Below, piece after piece: positions 1 through 7,364 of a stretch of 17,538 nt of DNA (the stretch's first letter is position 1; each line of letters starts with the position of its first letter). A program made the position numbers and the translations under genes. The notes under the pieces were generated by a model. It was not told the DNA's origin. It did not search any database and saw only the letters and a list, made by a program, of their open reading frames with translations. The stretch comes from an uncultured Eubacteriales bacterium. GTDB lineage: Bacteria; Bacillota; Clostridia; Oscillospirales; Oscillospiraceae. The DNA is taken from contig CABRZL010000036.1 of the NCBI GenBank assembly GCA_902475435.1, forward strand, positions 1-17,538, written 5' to 3'.

Positions 1-2
1 GA

Positions 3-182
3 TTTGAACCCAGCGACGAACTCAAGGCATCCATTCAGGAGCATTTAAAGAAACGCATCGCAAAATATGCCATGCCCAGCGAGATTGAATTTCGAGATAC
101 GCTCCCAAAAACTCTGGTAGGCAAGGTCGCATACACCGTACTGGAACGAGAAGAAGAAGAGAAACGCGCCTGTGTATCCTAG
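3..182 (+). CDS. AMP-forming acyl-CoA ligase, C-terminal end only (partial)
   Basis: This is the last 59 codons of a reading frame that enters from the left edge and stops with TAG at 180-182. The peptide has the look of the C-terminal lid domain of AMP-forming ligases (ANL superfamily, acyl-CoA synthetases). A helix with KKRIAKYAMP is followed by the A10-type motif LPKTLVGKV, whose last lysine is normally the one that catalyses adenylate formation. The protein then ends in a very acidic/basic tail (EREEEEKR). The family activates a fatty or other carboxylic acid with ATP and transfers it to CoA. The substrate cannot be judged from this fragment. The next gene starts 10 bp later, so the two may be cotranscribed. 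Confidence 0.8.
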   Translation, partial: FEPSDELKASIQEHLKKRIAKYAMPSEIEFRDTLPKTLVGKVAYTVLEREEEEKRACVS

Positions 183-192
183 GGGGAATACG

Positions 193-1026
193 ATGCAGTA
201 TATTGGTTGTCACCTGACCATTTCAAAAGGCTATGCCTCCATGGGCCGCCAAGCGGTTCAATTAGGCGGTAATACTGCTCAGTTCTTTACCCGGAATCCC
301 AGAGGCGGACGCGCGAAAGAATTGGATCTATCTGATATTGACGCATTAAATGCATGGATGAAAGCCCATGCGTTTGGCCCTCTGATCGCACATGCCCCCT
401 ATACCATAAATCCATGCGCCAGCAACGAGAAGACGTTGGAATTTGCACAAATGACTATGGCGGATGATTTAAGGCGTCTTAATTTTTTAGATTGCTGCTA
501 TTATAATTTCCATCCCGGTAGTCATGTGGGGCAAGGCATTGAAACAGGAATCCACAAAATCGCTGATACGCTGAATTCCGTCATGTATCCAGAGCAAAAG
601 ACCATTGTGCTCTTAGAAACCATGGCTGGAAAAGGCAGTGAAGTTGGAAGCCGTTTTGAAGAACTGCGGGAAATCATCGATCGCGTAGCGTTGCAGGATA
701 AAATTGGGGTTTGTCTGGATACATGCCATGTCTCTGACAGTGGTTATGATATCATAAATGATTTAGATGGTGTGCTGACAAGCTTTGACAAGATCATTGG
801 CCTTGATCGACTCAAAGCTTTGCATCTCAACGACAGTATGAATCCGCCGGGCAGTCACAAAGACCGTCACCAGAAACTGGGACAGGGTTTCCTCGGATTG
901 GACACGTTCCGCCGCATGATGCTGCATCCAGTCCTGAAGCCTCTCCCCAAGGTGTTGGAAACGCCAAATGACTTAGACGGATATGCCTCAGAGATTCGTC
1001 TGCTACGCGAAATGGCTGGAGAATAA
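193..1026 (+). CDS. nfo: Endonuclease IV (deoxyribonuclease IV, AP endonuclease)
   Basis: This is a 277-residue enzyme of base excision repair. It cuts the DNA backbone 5' of abasic sites and removes blocked 3' ends, using a trinuclear zinc centre in a TIM barrel. All nine expected metal ligands are visible: H67 (AHAPY), H107 (NFHPGS), E142 (LLETMAGKG), D176 and H179 (LDTCH), H211 (LHLNDS), D224 and H226 (HKDRH), and E256 (LETP). The length matches the family. The start at 193 is preferred over an upstream in-frame start at 172, because AGGGGGA lies just before it at 181-187 and the family begins with this MxYIGxHL segment. It follows the acyl-CoA ligase end by 10 bp and is followed by a clear terminator. 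The role is certain; there is nothing unusual in it. Confidence 0.96.
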   Translation: MQYIGCHLTISKGYASMGRQAVQLGGNTAQFFTRNPRGGRAKELDLSDIDALNAWMKAHAFGPLIAHAPYTINPCASNEKTLEFAQMTMADDLRRLNFLDCCYYNFHPGSHVGQGIETGIHKIADTLNSVMYPEQKTIVLLETMAGKGSEVGSRFEELREIIDRVALQDKIGVCLDTCHVSDSGYDIINDLDGVLTSFDKIIGLDRLKALHLNDSMNPPGSHKDRHQKLGQGFLGLDTFRRMMLHPVLKPLPKVLETPNDLDGYASEIRLLREMAGE

Positions 1027-1041
1027 ACGGAACATATTCCG

Positions 1042-1081
1042 AAAGAGCACAATGCTTTTAACAGGCACTGTGCTCTTTTTC
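1042..1081 (+). terminator. Rho-independent terminator after nfo
   Basis: A 12-bp stem with one A-C mismatch (AGAGCACAATGC paired with GCACTGTGCTCT) closes a short loop and runs into a T-tract at about 1076-1080. It lies 16 bp after the nfo stop codon and separates nfo from the two-component system. Confidence 0.85.
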
Positions 1082-1239
1082 TGTCTTCGCAATCATACAC
1101 GCGTAAACTTCAGAATCTATAATGCAACCGCAAATCGATACACATAAAACTGCTGCAACTCTGTTATTTTCTATTTGTTCAGATTTCTTCCACAAAACGA
1201 ACAAGCTCTTTGTCTACTATACGATTGGGAGGAACGCTT
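1082..1239 (+). promoter_or_regulatory. Upstream region of the two-component operon
   Basis: This stretch lies between the nfo terminator and the response regulator. A perfect -10 hexamer TATAAT is at 1118-1123, but I find no convincing -35 at 16-18 bp. That would fit a promoter needing an activator, possibly the regulator itself. Closer to the gene, TTGTTC (1175-1180) and GAACAA (1199-1204) form a spaced inverted repeat that could be an operator. The ribosome binding site GGGAGG is at 1227-1232. Promoter and operator are suggestions from pattern only. Confidence 0.3.
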
Positions 1240-1914
1240 ATGCGCATTTTGGTTGTTGAGGACGAGCCACGACTGGCAGAAACAATTCGCGATATTTTGG
1301 AAAGTCAACAATTCCTCGTAGACGTTGCACTCACTGGGACAGAGGGGCTGGACAATGGACTTACGGGCATCTATGATGCTATTTTGCTGGATATCATGTT
1401 GCCAAAATTGGATGGTATTACAGTAACAAAGCGGCTTCGGGCCGCATCCTGCACATCGCCCATCCTGATGCTCACTGCCAAGGCCGGTCTAAACGATCGG
1501 ATACAAGGGCTGGACAGCGGCGCAGACTACTACTTAACGAAACCATTTCATACACAAGAACTTTTAGCCTGTCTTCGGGTTCTATTGCGCCGAAACAGGG
1601 AAATCCAGCCTCAACTTCTTTCTTGCGGAGATACTACTTTGGATTTATCAACCTGCCTTTTAACGAGAACCGCAAAAAGCGTCCGGCTGTCCGCCCGAGA
1701 GTTTGAGCTCATGCGGATGCTTATGGCAAATTATCCTGCCGTTGTCCCCAAGGAAACCCTCCTTTTAAAGGTCTGGGGATACGACTCGGGGGCAGAAGAC
1801 AACAACGTAGAGGTCTATATTTCATTTCTTCGCAAAAAGCTGCGTCACATTGGTTCCAATTTACAAATCAGCGCTTTGCGAAGAATCGGATATTATTTGG
1901 AACAACGCACATGA
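1240..1914 (+). CDS. OmpR/PhoB-family response regulator
   Basis: This is a 224-residue DNA-binding response regulator. The N-terminal receiver domain (about 1-115) has the acidic pair E7/D8, the phospho-acceptor D51 (LLDIMLP), T79 and the conserved K101 (LTKPF). The C-terminal winged helix of the OmpR/PhoB type covers about 125-222, with the family's SAREFELMRML and the ending LRRIGYYL. An in-frame TTG at 1210 would add ten residues. The ATG at 1240 is chosen because GGGAGG precedes it and the family begins MRILVVEDE. The stop overlaps the kinase start as ATGA at 1911-1914, so translation is coupled and the two are a cognate pair. The closest named types are CopR/QseB-like regulators, but the stimulus cannot be read from sequence. 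Targets may include the neighbouring lipoprotein or ABC operon; this is inference. Confidence 0.93.
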   Translation: MRILVVEDEPRLAETIRDILESQQFLVDVALTGTEGLDNGLTGIYDAILLDIMLPKLDGITVTKRLRAASCTSPILMLTAKAGLNDRIQGLDSGADYYLTKPFHTQELLACLRVLLRRNREIQPQLLSCGDTTLDLSTCLLTRTAKSVRLSAREFELMRMLMANYPAVVPKETLLLKVWGYDSGAEDNNVEVYISFLRKKLRHIGSNLQISALRRIGYYLEQRT

Positions 1915-3125
1915 TTCGACGATTACGCCTCAAAATTATCATGTTGATTCTTCTGCTCTCAGCCGTTTTGCTGAGTATTGCCGCCGGTGCATTTTACTCA
2001 GCCACTGCTGTGGGGCTAAGGCGGGACAGTGAGAGCTTACTGATGCGCGTAATAGGCGAACCGCCTCTAATTACGCCATTTGAACGGAATTCTACAGAGG
2101 TACAGCTCCCCTATTTTGTTGTCACTACTGACTCCAGCGGTAAAGTGACAATGACAGAAGGCGGATACTTCACACTGACAAGCCGTCAGCAGCTCCAGGA
2201 TATCGTGACCGCCTGCTTGGGACAGAGTTCGGCGCTCGATCAATTGGAAGACTCCAACTTGAGATATTATCGGACATCCACAGAAAATGGATGGCGCATT
2301 GCCTTTGTAGATATCACATTGGAACAAAGCACATTACAGACTTTATCGCGCAATCTTCTGCTACTATGCAGCGGCGGACTGTTGTTGATCTTTCTCCTAG
2401 CGCTTTTGGCCTCCAGGCTCTCTGTACGCCCCATTGCCAAAGCTATGGCATTGCAACAACAGTTCTTGTCAGACGCTTCTCATGAATTAAAGACCCCTCT
2501 TACAGTGATTCTCAGCAATTCCGAATTGTTACTCTGCCAACATGCTTCATTGGACAGAAAGCAGCGATGGCTTCAAAACATTCAATATGAGGCGCAGCAA
2601 ATGCAGTCGTTGGTCCTTGATCTGCTGGAACTGGGGCACACAGAAAGCGGCTTACCCCGCCAATCCTTTACTCCCATAGACCTTTCGGAACTGGCCGAAA
2701 CATGCGCATTGTCTTTTGATTCTCTCGCATACGAGGCGCAGCATACAATCCATTTTCATGCAGAACCCGCCCTTTGGGTGCAGGGAAATTCTCAGCAGCT
2801 TTGGCGGTTACTTTCTATCCTTTTGGATAACGCTATAAAGTACGCTACGCCCAAAACCGCAATTCAGTTTTCATTATGTCATAGGCGGCGCCTTGCCGTG
2901 GTAACCGTTTCAAATCTTGGCCCCTCCATCCCATCAGAACAGCTTTCTCATCTATTTGACCGATTTTACCGAATCGACTCGTCCCGAAATGGATCTGAGA
3001 GCTTTGGCCTGGGGTTGTCCATTGCAAAGAGCATTGCGGCACAGCATCGTGGCACAATTCAAGCGCAAAGCCACGATGGAACAATCTGTTTTACCATTGA
3101 GCTTCCGCTGACGAAACGCAGATGA
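1911..3125 (+). CDS. Sensor histidine kinase, two membrane segments
   Basis: This is a 404-residue membrane kinase that should phosphorylate the upstream regulator. Membrane segment 1 is at about 9-34 and segment 2 at about 147-170. They enclose a roughly 110-residue extracytoplasmic sensor region of no recognisable family. Segment 2 leads almost directly into the HisKA domain, with phospho-accepting H191 in DASHELKTPL and little room for a HAMP domain. The HATPase_c domain runs from about 292 to 400: N box LLDNAIKYA with N307, F box LFDRFYRID, and G2 box FGLGLS. The G1 region reads VSNLGPSIP, where many kinases have a DxGxG, a variant seen in some Firmicute kinases. The stop codon lies inside the following hairpin stem. 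Function as a kinase is secure; the signal is unknown. Confidence 0.93.
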   Translation: MIRRLRLKIIMLILLLSAVLLSIAAGAFYSATAVGLRRDSESLLMRVIGEPPLITPFERNSTEVQLPYFVVTTDSSGKVTMTEGGYFTLTSRQQLQDIVTACLGQSSALDQLEDSNLRYYRTSTENGWRIAFVDITLEQSTLQTLSRNLLLLCSGGLLLIFLLALLASRLSVRPIAKAMALQQQFLSDASHELKTPLTVILSNSELLLCQHASLDRKQRWLQNIQYEAQQMQSLVLDLLELGHTESGLPRQSFTPIDLSELAETCALSFDSLAYEAQHTIHFHAEPALWVQGNSQQLWRLLSILLDNAIKYATPKTAIQFSLCHRRRLAVVTVSNLGPSIPSEQLSHLFDRFYRIDSSRNGSESFGLGLSIAKSIAAQHRGTIQAQSHDGTICFTIELPLTKRR

Positions 3126-3150
3126 CCGCACCCGATTGGGTGCGGTCATC
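3121..3150. terminator. Perfect hairpin between convergent kinase and lipoprotein genes
   Basis: A perfect 13-bp, GC-rich stem (3121-3133 with 3138-3150) has a GATT loop. It includes the kinase stop codon at 3123-3125. Neither strand has a real T-tract after it, so it may act as a weak, bidirectional or RNA-stabilising element rather than a standard terminator. It serves the ends of the kinase gene (+) and of the lipoprotein gene (-), which stops at 3175. Confidence 0.65.
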
Positions 3151-3174
3151 TGTATCTCATAAGCAGTTCCCTGG

Positions 3175-3861
3175 TCACGGCGCTGTGGAATCCGCAGCAC
3201 TTGCGGACTGTTCCGGTTCAGCCGGGGTAACTTCATACATATCCCATGCATCGACCCGTGACAGTTCAAAACTGCTTACCGTTCCATCATCGTCTGTAGC
3301 TGTAATAGCTAAATCAATCATAGATGTGTTTCCATTTGAAACAGAAAAGACGATCTTCCCCTCCGTTTCCGTTCCCTCTACTTCATTTTCACTCATTTGA
3401 ACCAACACGGTTCCTACCTGTTCTTCCTCACTATTCTTCACAGTAAATGTATACTCCTGATCCACCGACAGGCCGGACAAAAACGCATATCCGCTGAAAT
3501 CAGTTTCTGCCGTTTGTGTTCCATCCGCAGATTCCACCGTAACCGTCCCATTTCTGACCGGCGTTCCTCTTCGATCATAGACCTGCAATTTTAGGCAAAT
3601 GCCCGATGAGGTTTCTACATAATCTGCAAATTGCTCATCAACGCTAATCGTCTCTTCTGCGGAAGCTTCTTCCATAGAAGTTTCCTCCTCGACTTGCGAT
3701 TCCATGCTGGATTCTGCACTGCTGTCGATATTGCTTTCTTCCTGCACAGTAGATTCAGCAGACGCTGTACTTTCGGTCCCAGTTTCATTGCTGCCGCAGG
3801 ATGCCATCATAAGCATCATCGACAGTACAACACCAATTGAAATATATCGGCTGACTTTCAT
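3175..3861 (-). CDS. Secreted lipoprotein with a transthyretin/Cna-B-like domain
   Basis: This is a 228-residue predicted lipoprotein. A basic N-terminus and hydrophobic helix (about 1-20) end in the lipobox MASC, so cleavage and lipidation should occur at C22. Residues about 23-75 are a Ser/Glu/Thr-rich, strongly acidic spacer. Residues about 85-160 look like a prealbumin-type beta sandwich (carboxypeptidase-regulatory or Cna-B-like): a KLQVYDRRGTPV strand, a TVTVESADG strand and the turn TDFSGYAFLSGL typical of this fold. The rest contains another likely beta-rich part and a Ser/Ala tail. AAAGGAG precedes the start. It is transcribed convergently with the kinase and divergently from the ABC operon. 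Such domains usually give adhesion or spacing at the cell surface. No enzyme motif is seen, and its specific role is not known. Confidence 0.75.
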   Translation of the reverse strand: MKVSRYISIGVVLSMMLMMASCGSNETGTESTASAESTVQEESNIDSSAESSMESQVEEETSMEEASAEETISVDEQFADYVETSSGICLKLQVYDRRGTPVRNGTVTVESADGTQTAETDFSGYAFLSGLSVDQEYTFTVKNSEEEQVGTVLVQMSENEVEGTETEGKIVFSVSNGNTSMIDLAITATDDDGTVSSFELSRVDAWDMYEVTPAEPEQSASAADSTAP

Positions 3862-4073
3862 TCATATACTCCTTTCTACTTGATCGTGCTATCAATGTAT
3901 CATTCAATTTTGAAAAAAATTTTAATAATATGTGAAATTCCTAGGGACAACACCAAAGTTTGCAACAGGATTTTACCTATTCCATCCCGGCACTGCACTT
4001 TGACTTGCTTTCAGCTTTCTTAAAGGTTTGGACTCTATAATACAGGCAAACCATTTGGGAAAGGAAGCATACT
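3862..4073. promoter_or_regulatory. Divergent intergenic region, lipoprotein gene and ABC operon
   Basis: This 212-bp AT-rich region must hold promoters in both directions. For the ABC operon a perfect -10 TATAAT lies at 4036-4041, about 18 bp before the ribosome binding site AAGGAAG (4061-4067). No good -35 stands at the usual distance, so activation by a regulator is possible. For the lipoprotein gene a GAAAGGAG site is seen, but its promoter elements are ambiguous. Confidence 0.4.
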
Positions 4074-5054
4074 ATGATCGAAGTCAAGCAACTGACCAAA
4101 CGTTACGGCAATCACACTGCAATCAACAGCCTGAGTTTCTCCCTGGAAAACGGGCGTATCTATGGTTTCCTTGGGCCTAACGGAGCCGGAAAATCCACCA
4201 CAATGAACATCATGACCGGCTGTTTGGCCGCTACCAGCGGCGAGGTTCGCATCAATGGCCTGGATATTTATGAAGATAGCACTACTGCAAAACGTCTGAT
4301 TGGCTACCTTCCTGAACAGCCGCCGCTGTATATGGACATGACCCCGAGAGAATATCTGGACTTCGTGGTTCAGGCAAAAGGGGTCCCAAGGAAGGATCGA
4401 GACGCACAGGTAGTCCAGGCAATTGAACAGACAGGTCTTATCTCTGTAGAAAATCGCCTCATTCGGAACTTATCGAAAGGCTATCGTCAACGCACCGGAA
4501 TTGCACAGGCACTGCTGGGCGAACCGGAGATTATCATTTTGGATGAGCCCACTGTAGGGCTGGATCCCAAACAGATGATTGAGATTCGTAATCTGATCCA
4601 ATCCCTGGGGCGGGAACATACGGTAATTCTAAGCAGCCATATCCTCAACGAGGTGCAAGCTGTCTGCGACTATATTTTAATCATCTCCCACGGAGTCCTG
4701 GTTGCCAGCGACACTCCTGAAAATTTGGAGCGTATCCTGGCCGGGTCCATCACCCATGAGCTGGAGGTAGAGGGCACCGAAGAGGCTATTACCACGGCAT
4801 TATCTGCATTGGAGGGATTTCAGGATCTCTCTCTTCTTCCTGCTGCCGACAAAACACATCTGCAAGTGCGGCTGACCCAAAAAGATACTGCAGAGAGACG
4901 CAAGGAAATCTTTTTTGCATTATGCGATGCACGTATCCCCGTTTTCTCCATGACGCAAAGCCGCATCAGTCTGGAAGATGTATTCCTGGAGCTCACCTCA
5001 GACACGCCGGAGACAGATGGGAAGGAGGCTACACAAGATGGCGGCAATCTATAA
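4074..5054 (+). CDS. ABC transporter ATP-binding protein (GldA/CcmA-like)
   Basis: This 326-residue ATPase should power the permease encoded next. The order is typical: Walker A GPNGAGKST (34-42), Q-loop Q82 (LPEQPPLY), signature LSKGYRQR (133-140), Walker B IIILDEP (153-159) and H-loop H189 (LSSHIL). A C-terminal extension of about 90 residues after the core (ISLEDVFLELT near the end) is characteristic of ABC-2 type exporters and GldA-like ATPases. The start has AAGGAAG upstream and matches the family's beginning. The gene overlaps the permease by 17 bp, so translation is coupled. It is the first of four coupled genes. The transported substrate is unknown; relatives include gliding, bacteriocin and polysaccharide exporters. 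Confidence 0.93.
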   Translation: MIEVKQLTKRYGNHTAINSLSFSLENGRIYGFLGPNGAGKSTTMNIMTGCLAATSGEVRINGLDIYEDSTTAKRLIGYLPEQPPLYMDMTPREYLDFVVQAKGVPRKDRDAQVVQAIEQTGLISVENRLIRNLSKGYRQRTGIAQALLGEPEIIILDEPTVGLDPKQMIEIRNLIQSLGREHTVILSSHILNEVQAVCDYILIISHGVLVASDTPENLERILAGSITHELEVEGTEEAITTALSALEGFQDLSLLPAADKTHLQVRLTQKDTAERRKEIFFALCDARIPVFSMTQSRISLEDVFLELTSDTPETDGKEATQDGGNL

Positions 5055-5904
5055 AAGAGAAATTCAGTCCTACTTCCATGGCGTTGCAGGATATGTCTTT
5101 TGCGCCTTTATTCTGCTGTTCGCCGGCATATACACTATGGTATTGAATCTGCGGGGCGGTTATTCAGAATTCGAATATGTGCTGAGCAATATGACCTTTA
5201 TCTATCTCATCGCCGTTCCAATTCTGACCATGCGCTGTATTGCGGAAGAACGAAAAAGCAAAACCGACCAATTGCTTTACGCGTTGCCCTTGTCCATGAC
5301 TAAAATCGTGGCCGGAAAGTATTTATCCATGATTACTGTATTATCGGTCCCCACTGTCATTATGGCGCTCTATCCCTGGCTGCTCAGCAGTTTCGGCAAT
5401 GTCAACCTGAAGGCTGCCTATAGTGCATTGATTGGCTTTTTTCTTCTGGGCGCCGCTTTAATTTCTATCGGACTCTTTCTTTCCTCCATGACCGAAAGCC
5501 AGGTTGTCGCCGCAGTGGGAACTTTGGCAGTACTTTTAATCGAGTATTTTTTGTCCTCTCTCACCGGATATTTGGGAACGTCTGCATTAGCTTCCCTTGC
5601 AGCGTTTACTGTTGTTGTTCTTTTCATCACGGTTGTAACCGCACTATTAACAAAAAATTACCTGGCCGCTACCATCGTCTTTCTTGTGGGCGAGGGCGCA
5701 CTTTGCATCACCGCATTCTTGGACTACAGTCTGCTGGAAGGAGCATTTCCCGCTATTTTAGACGCGCTTGGACTCTTTACACGATTTGACAACTTTATCA
5801 ACGGTATTTTTGATATAACCGCCATCCTATTCTACCTTACCGTCATTGTCGTATTTCTGTTCCTGACTGTACAGGCTCTTGAAAAACGGAGGTGGAACGC
5901 ATGA
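5038..5904 (+). CDS. ABC-2 type permease (GldF-like)
   Basis: This 288-residue integral membrane protein forms the channel driven by the preceding ATPase. It has about six hydrophobic segments (near 16-36, 53-65, 95-115, 130-150, 160-205 and 262-282). The motif RCIAEERKSKTDQLLYALPLS between the second and third segments is characteristic of ABC-2 permeases of the GldF/NosY type. An in-frame start at 4978 would extend it into the ATPase gene. The ATG at 5038 is preferred because GAAGGAGG (5021-5028) precedes it and the protein then begins AAIYKREIQSYF as in relatives. It overlaps the ATPase by 17 bp and the next gene by the ATGA at 5901-5904. Only one permease is encoded, so it may work as a homodimer. 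Confidence 0.9.
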   Translation: MAAIYKREIQSYFHGVAGYVFCAFILLFAGIYTMVLNLRGGYSEFEYVLSNMTFIYLIAVPILTMRCIAEERKSKTDQLLYALPLSMTKIVAGKYLSMITVLSVPTVIMALYPWLLSSFGNVNLKAAYSALIGFFLLGAALISIGLFLSSMTESQVVAAVGTLAVLLIEYFLSSLTGYLGTSALASLAAFTVVVLFITVVTALLTKNYLAATIVFLVGEGALCITAFLDYSLLEGAFPAILDALGLFTRFDNFINGIFDITAILFYLTVIVVFLFLTVQALEKRRWNA

Positions 5905-7364
5905 GACATCCTGCAAAATCAGCTTTTGGCAAATATGTGCTGCATTCTTTCTCCACGCGCAACTTTCATGTTGGAATCTACAGTGTGCTCGCCACCATTG
6001 GCGTAATTGCCATTGCAGTGATTATCAATTTGCTTGCAGCAAAATTACCATCAACGATGACACAGCTTGACTGTACTGCCAATCAGCTTTACTCCGTTTC
6101 TCAGGAAACCAAGCTCATGACAGAGGATCTTTCGCAAGACGTTACCATTTATCTCTTAGCCCAGTCTGACAACATCGACAGTACGCTTGAGGCTCTGCTT
6201 GACCGATACCGCGCTCTGAGCGACCACATTCAAACCGACGTGATTGATCCTGTTGCAATCCCCACGTTTGCAGAGCAATATACCGATGAGACAATCCGTG
6301 AAAACAGTCTCCTGGTGGTATCCGGAAACAAAAGCCAATATATTGACTACTATGACATTTATGCTACAAATTACGACAGCTATTATTCTACCGGCAGCGT
6401 CACCTATGACTTTGACGGGGAAGGCCTAATCACCAGCGCAATCAATTACGTGACCAGTGATAACCTGACAAAAGTCTATATGCTCACAGGTCATGGGGAA
6501 AGCAGTCTCAGCACCGATTTTTCCACCGCCGTATCCCGACAGAATATTGAAATAGCCGAATTAAATCTTCTGACGGAAGAATCCGTACCAGAAGACTGTC
6601 AATGCCTGATGATTTTAGGCCCCACCTCAGATATTTCCACCGAAGAGCTGGAAAAAATACAAAGCTATCTTTCATCCGGCGGAAATCTCATGCTGTTGAC
6701 AGATGAAACGGAAGAACAGAACGAAAACCTTTCCACGCTGATGGCAAGCTATGGGGTTGCGGCAGAACCTGGTCTCGTTCTTGAGGGAGACAGCAACTAT
6801 AGCGTCTACGGTTATAACTACTATTTGCTGCCGGAGATCATGTCCCATACCATCACAAGCCCACTCTCCTCTTCCGGCTATTACGTACTCGTACCATTTG
6901 CCCAAGGACTGTATGAAACCGAAACGCAGCCGGATTCCGTCTCCATCACTCCCCTGTTGGCGACTTCTGAGCAGGCCTACATAAAATCGGAAGGAATGGA
7001 TATGCAGACCACCTCGCAAGAGGACGGAGACAAAACAGGACAATACTATCTGGGCCTTGCCATCACCAATCAGATCGACGACGATACACAATCTCAAATA
7101 GTCTGGTTCTCCAGTTCCATGCTGTTGGACGATGGCGCAAATGAAATGGTAGCCGGCGGGAATCAGGACCTATTCCTGAATTCACTAAAATGGATGTGTG
7201 GGGAAACGGATGCTATTACGATACACACCAAAAGTCTCAGCTCAGAGCTGTTGACTGTGACTGCTGCTGACGCAAATCGGTGGGCCCTCATTCTGGTGAT
7301 ACTGCTTCCTGTCGCGTTTTTAAGCACCAGTTTCGCCATCACAATAAGGAGGAAGCGCAGATGA
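5901..7364 (+). CDS. GldG-like ABC auxiliary protein (ABC_transp_aux)
   Basis: This 487-residue membrane-anchored protein has one N-terminal membrane segment (about 28-50), a large extracytoplasmic part, and a C-terminal segment at about 463-482 followed by a basic RRKRR tail. The ABC_transp_aux/GldG character is seen in the start LDCTANQLYSVSQET after the first helix, in KVYMLTGHGE (about 193-202), and in the following LxILGPTSDISTEELEKIQSYLSSGGNLMLL segment. The latter resembles a class I glutamine amidotransferase-like fold of unknown activity. A GTG start at 5892 is possible. The ATG at 5901 is preferred, with GGAGGTGG six bases before it. It overlaps both neighbours by ATGA. Its partner role to the ABC channel is established for the family, but its substrate is not. 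Confidence 0.85.
   Translation: MRHPAKSAFGKYVLHSFSTRNFHVGIYSVLATIGVIAIAVIINLLAAKLPSTMTQLDCTANQLYSVSQETKLMTEDLSQDVTIYLLAQSDNIDSTLEALLDRYRALSDHIQTDVIDPVAIPTFAEQYTDETIRENSLLVVSGNKSQYIDYYDIYATNYDSYYSTGSVTYDFDGEGLITSAINYVTSDNLTKVYMLTGHGESSLSTDFSTAVSRQNIEIAELNLLTEESVPEDCQCLMILGPTSDISTEELEKIQSYLSSGGNLMLLTDETEEQNENLSTLMASYGVAAEPGLVLEGDSNYSVYGYNYYLLPEIMSHTITSPLSSSGYYVLVPFAQGLYETETQPDSVSITPLLATSEQAYIKSEGMDMQTTSQEDGDKTGQYYLGLAITNQIDDDTQSQIVWFSSSMLLDDGANEMVAGGNQDLFLNSLKWMCGETDAITIHTKSLSSELLTVTAADANRWALILVILLPVAFLSTSFAITIRRKRR

Noticed and set aside
6672..7097. Antisense open frame of 141 codons within the GldG-like gene
   Set aside because: There is no ribosome binding site or recognisable domain; the sense strand is clearly coding.
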